From CAZOOK01 sp964581385 (GTDB lineage: Bacteria; Pseudomonadota; Gammaproteobacteria; Nevskiales; Nevskiaceae): DNA of 16,183 nt. Below the pieces are notes generated by a model that searched no databases, was not told where the DNA came from, and saw only the letters and a program-made list of their open reading frames with translations. Both the position numbers and the translations under genes were made by a program. The stretch spans positions 1 to 16,183 of the forward strand of contig CAZOOK010000066.1 of assembly GCA_964581385.1 (NCBI GenBank), read 5' to 3'. Below are positions 6,901 through 16,183 of the stretch, piece by piece. The stretch's first letter is position 1; the number at the start of each line of letters is the position of its first letter.

Positions 6901-8070
6901 GAGGATGACATTTACGACCGCGTCAAGCGTCTGCTGATCGGCAAGGCCGCGGATGGTGGTCCGGCCAAACTCAAGCGCGGTTCCGAGGTCACCGAGGAAT
7001 ATCTCGGCAGCGTCGAGCGCGAGAAGTGGTTTGAAATCCGCTTGCAGGACGAGGAGGCGCAGAGCCAACTCGAAACCTCCGCCAAGCAGCTCAAGGATCA
7101 GCGTGCCGAGTTCGACAAGAAGTTCGAGAACAAGAAGCGCAAGATTCAGGCGGGCGATGAGCTGTCGCCGGGCGTGCTGAAGATGGTCAAGGTGTATCTG
7201 GCCGTAAAGCGCCGCGTACAGCCGGGCGACAAGATGGCCGGCCGTCACGGCAACAAGGGTGTCATCTCGCAGATCGTGCCGGTCGAGGATATGCCGCACC
7301 TCGCCGATGGCACGTCAGTCGATATCGTATTGAACCCGTTAGGCGTGCCTTCACGTATGAACATCGGCCAGCTGCTCGAGGTTCACCTCGGTTGGGCCGC
7401 GAAAGGTATCGGGACGAAGATCGACGAGATGATTCGCCAGCAGAGGGCAACTGCGGATATCCGCAAATTCCTTGAGAAGGTCTATAACGCGTCCGGCAAG
7501 GGCTCGAAGAAGGTCGATCTCAAGGATCTCAGCGAAGTCGAAGTACTCAGTCTTGCCGGCAATCTCGTGCAAGGTCTGCCGGTGGCGTCACCAGTGTTCG
7601 ATGGCGCCGCGGAAGAGGAACTTAAGGAGCTGCTCGATCTTGCCGGACTGCCAAAGAGCGGTCAGGCGCAGCTGTTCGACGGCCGCACTGGCGATGCGTT
7701 CGCGCGCCCGGTCACGGTCGGCTACATGTACATGCTGAAGCTGAACCATCTCGTTGATGACAAGATGCACGCACGCTCGACCGGCCCGTACTCGCTGGTT
7801 ACGCAGCAGCCGTTGGGCGGCAAGGCGCAGTTTGGCGGCCAGCGCTTCGGCGAAATGGAAGTCTGGGCACTGGAAGCCTATGGCGCGGCGTACACGCTGC
7901 AGGAAATGCTCACGGTCAAATCCGACGACACCACCGGCCGCACGCGCATGTACAAGGCGATCGTCGATGGTGACCATCGCATGGTGGCGGGCATGCCGGA
8001 ATCGTTCAACGTGCTGGTCAAGGAAATCCGGTCGATCGGCCTGAACATGGAATTGGAGCGCAATTCGTAG
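3988..8070 (+). CDS. rpoB: DNA-directed RNA polymerase subunit beta
   Basis: The beta subunit forms half of the RNA polymerase active-centre cleft and the rifampicin pocket. The product is 1360 residues (E. coli 1342). Landmarks include the rif region QLSQFMDQNNPLSE from residue 514, with the wild-type sensitive residues D520, H530 and S535 (E. coli D516, H526, S531); PIETPEGPNIGLI after it; GYNFEDSILLSERVVEEDRF near 813; KMAGRHGNKG at 1082-1091; and GGKAQFGGQRFGEMEVWALE from 1277, which contacts beta-prime. A proteobacterial insertion lies around 985-1060 (EEYLGSVEREKWFEIRLQDE onward). The ATG at 3988 has AGG at 3977-3979, 8 bases upstream, and the expected MTYSFTEKKRIRKDF start. No promoter was recognised in the 211-base gap, so read-through from the ribosomal genes is likely. 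Confidence 0.99.
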   Translation: MTYSFTEKKRIRKDFSKQIETLEVPYLLATQIDSYRQFLQAELAPAQRHDVGLHAAFKSVFPMVSYNNAAALEYVSYRLEEPVFDEKECRVRGLTFAAPLKVKTRLVIYDRESKEKRIKDIREQEVYMGEVPLMTDHGTFIINGTERVVVSQLHRSPGVFFDHDKGKTHSSGKLLYSARIIPYRGSWLDFEFDPKDNLFVRIDRRRKLPATILLRALNFGDTQMLEMFHDINVFDLGEHGAHLQLVPERLKGEKAQFDIKAHNKLLVEQGKLITARHIKLIQEAGLKQLEVPDAYLLGKILSRDIVDTSTGEVIAPANSEVTTELLPKFRVAGIKSLPTLYVNDLDKGPYVSTTLQIDPTRTRLEALVEIYRMMRPGEPPTKEAAETLFQGLFFSPDRYDLSAVGRMKFNRRLRRPEVIGSGVLDNDDIIAVMREIIAIRNGEGQTDDIDHLGNRRIRAVGEMTENVFRTGLVRVERAVRERLALAEAENLTPQDLINAKPVGAAIKEFFGSSQLSQFMDQNNPLSEVTHKRRVSALGPGGLTRERAGFEVRDVHPTHYGRVCPIETPEGPNIGLINSLACYARTNEYGFLETPYRKVTNGKVSNDIEYLSAIEEGRYVIAQANSELDAKGNFKADLISVRFANEFTMISPDKVQYMDVSPRQIVSVAAALIPFLEHDDANRALMGSNMQRQAVPTLRAEKPLVGTGMERRVAIDSGVAITAKRGGVVDKVDAGRIVIRVNDDETQAGEPGVDIYNMIKYTRSNQNTCINQKPIVKPGDVVAHGDVLADGPSTDLGELALGQNILIAFMPWNGYNFEDSILLSERVVEEDRFTTIHIEELTCVARETKLGPEEITADIPNVNESALRKLDESGIVYIGAEVKAGDILVGKVTPKGETQLTPEEKLLRAIFGEKASDVKDTGLRVPAGMDGTVIDVRVFTREGVKKDKRALSIEETEMASVRKDFNDQLRIFEDDIYDRVKRLLIGKAADGGPAKLKRGSEVTEEYLGSVEREKWFEIRLQDEEAQSQLETSAKQLKDQRAEFDKKFENKKRKIQAGDELSPGVLKMVKVYLAVKRRVQPGDKMAGRHGNKGVISQIVPVEDMPHLADGTSVDIVLNPLGVPSRMNIGQLLEVHLGWAAKGIGTKIDEMIRQQRATADIRKFLEKVYNASGKGSKKVDLKDLSEVEVLSLAGNLVQGLPVASPVFDGAAEEELKELLDLAGLPKSGQAQLFDGRTGDAFARPVTVGYMYMLKLNHLVDDKMHARSTGPYSLVTQQPLGGKAQFGGQRFGEMEVWALEAYGAAYTLQEMLTVKSDDTTGRTRMYKAIVDGDHRMVAGMPESFNVLVKEIRSIGLNMELERNS

Positions 8071-8074
8071 GGGA

Positions 8075-8104
8075 GCGAAACCCACCGGACGACGGTGGGT
8101 TCGC
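8075..8104. other. Intercistronic hairpin between rpoB and rpoC
   Basis: A perfect 9-bp stem AACCCACCG (8079-8087) / CGGTGGGTT (8093-8101) with a GACGA loop is extended past a bulged A by GCG/CGC (8075-8077, 8102-8104). It begins 4 bases after the rpoB stop and no T-tract follows. It ends about 30 bases before the rpoC ribosome site. RNA stabilisation or processing is more likely than termination. Confidence 0.75.
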
Positions 8105-8145
8105 CGCGCTGCATTTACCCTACTCATGATTTGCTGGAGAGTCGC

Positions 8146-12399
<4,254 letters not shown>

Positions 12400-12426
12400 T
12401 CGCCGCTTGTTGAATAAGGGTTGTCG

Positions 12427-12449
12427 AAGCCCCCGTTCGCGGGGGCTTT
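12427..12449 (+). terminator. Intrinsic terminator after rpoC
   Basis: A perfect 9-bp stem AAGCCCCCG (12427-12435) / CGGGGGCTT (12440-12448) closes on the very stable TTCG tetraloop and continues TCCC. It lies 27 bases after the rpoC stop. The symmetrical stem lies 14 bases past the stop of the convergent minus-strand gene and could also stop that transcript, although the T-run is short on both strands. Confidence 0.85.
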
Positions 12450-12452
12450 CCC

Positions 12453-12471
12453 GTCCGCTGAATTAGCGGAC
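12453..12471. other. Small hairpin over the end of the minus-strand gene
   Basis: A 7-bp stem GTCCGCT (12453-12459) / AGCGGAC (12465-12471) with a GAATT loop overlaps the stop codon of the minus-strand inhibitor gene (12463-12465). It may help the neighbouring hairpin to separate the convergent transcripts. No T-tract is visible. Confidence 0.4.
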
Positions 12472-12888
12472 ATGGATGTCGAAAGACAGGCTTCTTGTTT
12501 CCGCGTGGCCACGCCTTTCCCACGGCCGGCGATAATCGAAGCGGAGCGTCACCTTTCCAGGGCGACGCGCCAGAAGCTTCCATATTTCCACTCCGCCTGC
12601 ACCCGCAATGCCGGGCAGTGTCGGATCCGGTAGATAGTCCTCCGGTTTGCGTGGAGTGCTCAGATGCCCATTGGGCGTGGACGAGGGGCGCCAGCGGTAG
12701 CCTGTTGTACGGTTGGCAGCCAGCCGCACCAGCAAGGTTTCGCCTTGGCCCAGCGTTACGCTGCGACCGGCATCGTGCTCGGTTATGGTCACGGTAGCGT
12801 ATGAGGTGCGGTGGGTTTCCACGGACTTCGGAGGTGGATGGCAATGCATCCATTGTGCACCTGCGGGAACGCGCGGACGCGAAAACAC
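12463..12888 (-). CDS. Chagasin-like cysteine-peptidase inhibitor (I42 family)
   Basis: The frame encodes up to 141 residues with the three loop motifs of the chagasin/ICP fold: NRTTGYRW at 59-66 (family NPTTGY-W), GAGGVEIWKL at 96-105 (GxGG) and YRRPWERR at 119-126 (RPW). The domain begins about residue 31 (ATVTITEHDAGRSVTLGQGE) and ends in the typical strand SLSFDIHVR. Family members block papain-type cysteine peptidases by inserting these loops into the active site. The proline of NPTTGY is replaced by Arg60. The start is uncertain: GTG at 12888 (141 residues) or ATG at 12849 (128 residues); a TGA closes the frame further upstream. No signal peptide or lipobox is visible, although bacterial members are usually exported. 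It is the only gene opposed to the cluster, lying between rpoC and the rpsL promoter. The target peptidase is unknown. Confidence 0.82.
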   Translation of the reverse strand: MFSRPRVPAGAQWMHCHPPPKSVETHRTSYATVTITEHDAGRSVTLGQGETLLVRLAANRTTGYRWRPSSTPNGHLSTPRKPEDYLPDPTLPGIAGAGGVEIWKLLARRPGKVTLRFDYRRPWERRGHAETRSLSFDIHVR

Positions 12889-12972
12889 GTTTTGTATAAC
12901 GTGAGACTTGGGTATTCATGGCGCAGCTGTCTGGTAAGCCAGCAAAGCCTTGCATCTTTATAGTCATGCTTG

Positions 12973-13010
12973 TTGACACGGGACAGTGGGGCTCTTTATG
13001 ATTCGCGCCC
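12973..13010 (+). promoter_or_regulatory. Strong sigma-70 type promoter for rpsL-rpsG-fusA-tuf
   Basis: A perfect -35 TTGACA (12973-12978) and a -10 TATGAT (12997-13002) are separated by 18 bp. The discriminator TCGCGCCC (13003-13010) is GC-rich, as in promoters under stringent control. The likely start is near 13009, about 53 bases before the rpsL GTG. With the rpoC terminator upstream, this makes the str genes a separate transcription unit. Confidence 0.88.
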
Positions 13011-13014
13011 TCGT

Positions 13015-13030
13015 TGCCGGTCCCCCGGCA
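13015..13030 (+). other. Hairpin in the rpsL leader
   Basis: TGCCGG (13015-13020) and CCGGCA (13025-13030) form a 6-bp stem with a TCCC loop close to the predicted 5' end of the message. It is too short and too far from the start codon to call a ribosomal-protein site; a role in 5'-end stability is possible. Confidence 0.45.
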
Positions 13031-13061
13031 GGGCTGTCTTTGTCAAAACGGGATTTCTTAA

Positions 13062-13451
13062 GTGCCTACGATCAATCAGTTGGTGCGCGATGGCCGCACT
13101 AGTAAAGCGGCGAAAAACAAGGTCCCCGCTCTGACAGCGTGCCCGCAGAAACGCGGTGTCTGCACGCGTGTCTACACGACCACTCCGAAGAAGCCGAATT
13201 CGGCGTTGCGCAAAGTCGCTCGCGTACGCCTGACCAATGGCTTTGAAGTCACCAGTTATATCGGTGGCGAAGGCCACAACCTGCAGGAACACTCCGTCGT
13301 TCTGATTCGCGGCGGCCGCGTAAAGGACTTGCCAGGTGTCCGCTATCACACTGTTCGCGGTGCACTGGACGCTTCCGGCGTCGAGAAACGCCGTCAGGGT
13401 CGCTCCAAGTACGGCGCCAAGCGCCCGAAAGACGGCGCCGCCAAGAAGTAA
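13062..13451 (+). CDS. rpsL: 30S ribosomal protein S12
   Basis: S12 sits at the 30S decoding centre and controls fidelity. The 129-residue product (124 in E. coli) starts MPTINQLVRDGRTSKAAKNK from a GTG codon, where most relatives read MATINQL. A weak GGGA at 13050-13053 lies 8 bases upstream. The decoding loop TTTPKKPNSALRKV has the lysines at 43-44 whose change gives streptomycin resistance in other bacteria, and GGRVKDLPGVRYHTVRG contains K88 and D89, the latter the RimO methylthiolation site; all are wild type. The basic tail is longer than in E. coli (GAKRPKDGAAKK). It is the first gene of the str unit. Confidence 0.99.
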   Translation: MPTINQLVRDGRTSKAAKNKVPALTACPQKRGVCTRVYTTTPKKPNSALRKVARVRLTNGFEVTSYIGGEGHNLQEHSVVLIRGGRVKDLPGVRYHTVRGALDASGVEKRRQGRSKYGAKRPKDGAAKK

Positions 13452-13469
13452 TTTGAGGACTTTAAGACT

Positions 13470-13943
13470 ATGTCCCGTCGTCGTCGCCCCGAAATCCGCA
13501 CGGTTCTGCCGGATCCGAAATTCAAGAGCGAACTGCTCACCAAGTTCATGAACATGGTGATGGAGCGCGGCAAGAAGTCTGTCGCCGAGAGCATCGTTTA
13601 CGGTGCGCTTGATCAGATTGCTTCGAAAAAGAAGACCGAAGAACCTTTGCAAGTGGTCGAAAGCGCCTTTGAAAACGTGCGTCCGAGCGTCGAGGTCAAA
13701 TCGCGTCGCGTTGGCGGCGCTACTTACCAGGTTCCGGTTGAAGTGCGCGCGGTGCGCCGCACCTCGCTGGCGATGCGCTGGTTGATCGATGCCGCGCGTG
13801 CGCGCGGCGAGAAAAGCATGGCTGATCGCCTCGCCGGCGAATTGATGGATGCTGCCGAGCATCGCGGCGCTGCCGTGAAGAAACGCGAAGACACGCACAA
13901 GATGGCGGAGGCGAACAAGGCGTTCGCCCATTTCCGCTGGTAA
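13470..13943 (+). CDS. rpsG: 30S ribosomal protein S7
   Basis: S7 nucleates assembly of the 16S 3' major (head) domain and lines the E site. The 157-residue product has the canonical N terminus MSRRRRPEIRTVLPDPKF, the core LTKFMNMVMERGKKSVAESI, and VEVKSRRVGGATYQVPVEV with VRRTSLAMRWLIDAARAR. It ends ANKAFAHFRW. GAGGA at 13455-13459 lies 10 bases before the ATG. Only 18 bases separate it from rpsL, whereas in E. coli a spacer of about 100 bases holds the S7 repressor site, so S7 feedback, if present, must use another site. Confidence 0.99.
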   Translation: MSRRRRPEIRTVLPDPKFKSELLTKFMNMVMERGKKSVAESIVYGALDQIASKKKTEEPLQVVESAFENVRPSVEVKSRRVGGATYQVPVEVRAVRRTSLAMRWLIDAARARGEKSMADRLAGELMDAAEHRGAAVKKREDTHKMAEANKAFAHFRW

Positions 13944-13980
13944 TCCGCTTCCCCGAATTCAGTTGCATTAAGGACTTCCC

Positions 13981-16074
13981 GTGGCTCGTAATACGCCCAT
14001 AGAGCGCTACCGCAACATCGGTATTTCCGCGCACATCGACGCCGGCAAGACCACGACGACCGAGCGCGTTCTGTTCTACACGGGCGTGAATCACAAAATC
14101 GGCGAAGTCCACGACGGCGCGGCCACCATGGACTGGATGGAGCAGGAGCAGGAGCGTGGCATCACGATCACGTCCGCTGCCACGACCTGCTTCTGGAAGG
14201 GCATGGGGAACCAGTTCGAGCAGCACCGCATTAACATCATCGACACACCGGGGCACGTTGACTTCACGATCGAAGTTGAGCGCTCGATGCGCGTACTCGA
14301 TGGCGCCGTGATGCTGTACGACGCTGTCGGCGGTGTGCAGCCGCAGTCCGAAACAGTGTGGCGCCAAGCGACCAAGTACAAAGTGCCGCGTCTCGCGTTC
14401 GTCAACAAGATGGATCGCGTCGGCGCCAACTTCTTTAATGTCTATAAGCAGATGCGTGAGCGGCTGCGCGCCAATCCGATTCCCATCCAGATTCCGGTCG
14501 GAGCGGAGGAGCACTTCAGGGGCGTCATCGATCTGGTCAAGATGAAGGCGATCCTTTGGAGTGATGAGGATAAAGGCGTCACCTTCCAGTATGCCGATAT
14601 TCCCGGCGATCTTGTCGATACCGCCAACGAGTGGCGCGAGAAGATGGTCGAAGCCGCTGCCGAATCCAGCGACGAATTGATGACGAAATACCTCGAAGGC
14701 GTGCCTTTGAGCGAGGAAGAAATCAAACAGGGTTTGCGCAAGCGTACGTTGGCGCTGGAAATCTTTCCGATGCTGTGCGGGTCGGCCTTCAAGAACAAGG
14801 GCGTGCAGGCGATGCTCGATGCGGTCATCGAATACCTGCCGGCGCCGTCTGATGTGCCACCGATCCAGGCACATGACACGGACGACTACGAAAAAATCGT
14901 GTTGCGCAAGGCTGCGGACGACGAGCCGTTTGCGGCGCTCGGCTTCAAGATCATGACGGACAAATACGTCGGCACACTGACGTTCATCCGTGTGTACTCA
15001 GGCGTGTTGAACACTGGCGACTCGGTCTATAACTCACGCAATGGCAAGAGCGAGCGTATCGGTCGCATGCTGCAGATGCATGCCAACGAGCGCAGTGAGC
15101 TCAAAGAGGTTCGCGCCGGCGACATCGCCGCATGTGTCGGACTTAAGGATGTATTCACCGGTACCACCTTGGCGTCGATCCAGAAGCCGGTGGTGCTGGA
15201 GCGCATGGTGTTTCCGGAGCCTGTCATCAGCCAGGCGGTCGAACCCAAAACCAAGGCTGACCAGGAAAAGATGGGCGTGGCGCTCAGCCGCTTAGCCCAG
15301 GAAGATCCTTCGTTCCGCGTACATACCGACGAAGAAACCGGTCAGACCGTAATCGCCGGCATGGGTGAGCTGCATTTGGAAATCATCGTTGACCGCATGA
15401 AGCGCGAGTTCACCGTAGAAGCCAATGTTGGCGCGCCGCAGGTGGCCTACCGTGAAACCATCCGGAAGTCGGTGGAAAGCGAAGGTAAGTTCGTCAGGCA
15501 AAGTGGTGGCCGCGGTCAATACGGACACTGCTGGTTGAAGCTTGAGCCGCAGGAACCTGGCACAGGTTACGAATTCGTCAATGGTGTCGTTGGTGGCGTC
15601 ATTCCCCGCGAATTCGTTCCGGCGATCGACAAAGGTATTCAGGAAGCGATGAAGAATGGTGTCGTTGCCGGCTATCCGGTAGTGGACATCAAGATCACCG
15701 TATTCGACGGCAGCTACCATGACGTTGATTCCAACGAAATGGCGTTTAAAATCGCCGGTTCGATGGGGTTCAAGGAGGGCATGCAGAAAGCCAATCCCGT
15801 GATCCTCGAGCCGATCATGAGCGTCGAAGTCGAAACGCCGGAAGATTATATGGGCGACGTGATGGGCGATCTTAATCGTCGCCGTGGCGTAATTCTCGGC
15901 ATGGAAGATGTTGCCGGCACCAAAGTGCTCAAGGCTGAGGTGCCGCTGGCTGAGATGTTCCAGTATTCAACGACGTTGCGCTCGATGTCGCAGGGGCGTG
16001 CGATGTACACAATGGAATTCAAGAAATACCAGGAAGCGCCAGCCAACGTTGCCGCCGCTCTCGCCAAGAAATAA
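13981..16074 (+). CDS. fusA: Elongation factor G
   Basis: EF-G is the GTPase that drives translocation and, with RRF, ribosome recycling. The 697-residue product (704 in E. coli) carries all GTPase motifs: P-loop AHIDAGKT at 17-24, switch region RGITITSAATT at 59-69, DTPGH at 88-92 with the catalytic histidine, NKMDR at 142-146, and CGSAFKNKG further on. Domains II-V follow, including GGRGQYGHCWLKLEPQEPGT in domain IV and the C-terminal LRSMSQGRAMYTMEFKKY. It starts with GTG at 13981, with AAGGA at 13970-13974, 6 bases upstream, and follows rpsG after 37 bases. Its length and motifs fit the canonical FusA rather than a paralogue. Confidence 0.99.
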   Translation: MARNTPIERYRNIGISAHIDAGKTTTTERVLFYTGVNHKIGEVHDGAATMDWMEQEQERGITITSAATTCFWKGMGNQFEQHRINIIDTPGHVDFTIEVERSMRVLDGAVMLYDAVGGVQPQSETVWRQATKYKVPRLAFVNKMDRVGANFFNVYKQMRERLRANPIPIQIPVGAEEHFRGVIDLVKMKAILWSDEDKGVTFQYADIPGDLVDTANEWREKMVEAAAESSDELMTKYLEGVPLSEEEIKQGLRKRTLALEIFPMLCGSAFKNKGVQAMLDAVIEYLPAPSDVPPIQAHDTDDYEKIVLRKAADDEPFAALGFKIMTDKYVGTLTFIRVYSGVLNTGDSVYNSRNGKSERIGRMLQMHANERSELKEVRAGDIAACVGLKDVFTGTTLASIQKPVVLERMVFPEPVISQAVEPKTKADQEKMGVALSRLAQEDPSFRVHTDEETGQTVIAGMGELHLEIIVDRMKREFTVEANVGAPQVAYRETIRKSVESEGKFVRQSGGRGQYGHCWLKLEPQEPGTGYEFVNGVVGGVIPREFVPAIDKGIQEAMKNGVVAGYPVVDIKITVFDGSYHDVDSNEMAFKIAGSMGFKEGMQKANPVILEPIMSVEVETPEDYMGDVMGDLNRRRGVILGMEDVAGTKVLKAEVPLAEMFQYSTTLRSMSQGRAMYTMEFKKYQEAPANVAAALAKK

Positions 16075-16129
16075 GGTCCGTTCCGGGCGCGTGTAATCCG
16101 CACCGTTATCACCACGAGGTTTTGAAGTC

Positions 16130-16183
16130 ATGGCAAAGGAAAAGTTTGAGCGTATCAAGCCGCATGTAAACGTGGGGACGATT
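16130..16183 (+). CDS. tuf: Elongation factor Tu, N-terminal fragment (downstream tuf copy)
   Basis: The first 18 codons read MAKEKFERIKPHVNVGTI, the conserved EF-Tu N terminus; the window ends just before the GHVDHGKTT P-loop expected next. GAGG at 16116-16119 lies 10 bases before the ATG. The 55-base gap after fusA shows no promoter or terminator, so it is probably co-transcribed with rpsL-rpsG-fusA, the usual tufA position. With the other copy ending at 95, two tuf genes in the same orientation enclose the cluster. Confidence 0.97.
   Translation, partial: MAKEKFERIKPHVNVGTI

Noticed and set aside
5530..7299. 589-codon open frame on the minus strand within rpoB
   Set aside because: It is the shadow of the GC-rich rpoB coding frame. 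The translation is rich in His, Arg, Asp and Leu with no recognisable domain, and rpoB on the plus strand is certain.
13720..14874. 384-codon minus-strand open frame across rpsG and fusA
   Set aside because: It overlaps two unambiguous genes, has shadow-like composition and no recognised motif. Other long minus-strand frames in rpoC (for example 10963-12033) were dropped for the same reason.

Overview
The window is a continuous stretch of bacterial core information-processing genes: the rif (secE-nusG-rplKAJL-rpoBC) and str (rpsL-rpsG-fusA-tuf) clusters joined end to end. It is bounded on the left by the last 30 codons of one tuf gene and on the right by the first 18 codons of a second. Protein signatures (E. 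coli-like RpoB and RpoC with the lineage-specific insertions, a 127-residue three-helix SecE, S12/S7/EF-G order) point to a Gammaproteobacterium with high-GC codon use. The tuf-tRNATrp-secE order, the direct rif-str junction and the GGGATTCG/CGAGTCCC intergenic repeat suggest Xanthomonadales (Lysobacterales) or a near relative; that placement is inference.

Layout. 1-95: end of tuf, then a hairpin. 177-206: strong promoter; 245-320: tRNA-Trp(CCA), evidently co-transcribed with secE (363-746) and nusG (746-1279, overlapping secE by one base). 1280-1410: a large imperfect inverted repeat, then a candidate L1-binding leader before rplK (1411-1842) and rplA (1844-2539). 2540-2777: structured L10 leader with a recognisable kink-turn L10 site, before rplJ (2778-3305) and rplL (3396-3776). 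3777-3987: two strong hairpin structures, placed like an attenuator or RNase III processing region. 3988-8070 rpoB; 8071-8145 a strong intercistronic hairpin; 8146-12399 rpoC; 12427-12448 an intrinsic terminator. 12463-12888, minus strand: the only accessory gene, a chagasin-like (I42) cysteine-peptidase inhibitor. 12973-13002: a near-consensus promoter, then rpsL, rpsG, fusA and the start of the second tuf.

The genes work together in gene expression: RNA polymerase subunits beta and beta-prime, the elongation factor NusG that couples polymerase to ribosomes, the ribosomal stalk and its base (L11, L10, L7/L12), the L1 stalk, 30S proteins S12 and S7, the GTPases EF-G and EF-Tu that act at the stalk, and SecE of the translocon. 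Apparent regulation is by rRNA-like promoters with GC-rich discriminators and by autogenous ribosomal-protein leaders.

I did not find a new multi-gene system. The points most worth a second look are the inserted antisense I42 gene without a signal peptide, the mutually exclusive pairings and GNRA-capped hairpins in the L10 leader, the extra repeat in the L10 C-terminal helix (possible third L7/L12 dimer site), the nusG-rplK inverted repeat, and the 18-bp rpsL-rpsG spacer, which leaves little room for an E. coli-style S7 repressor site.
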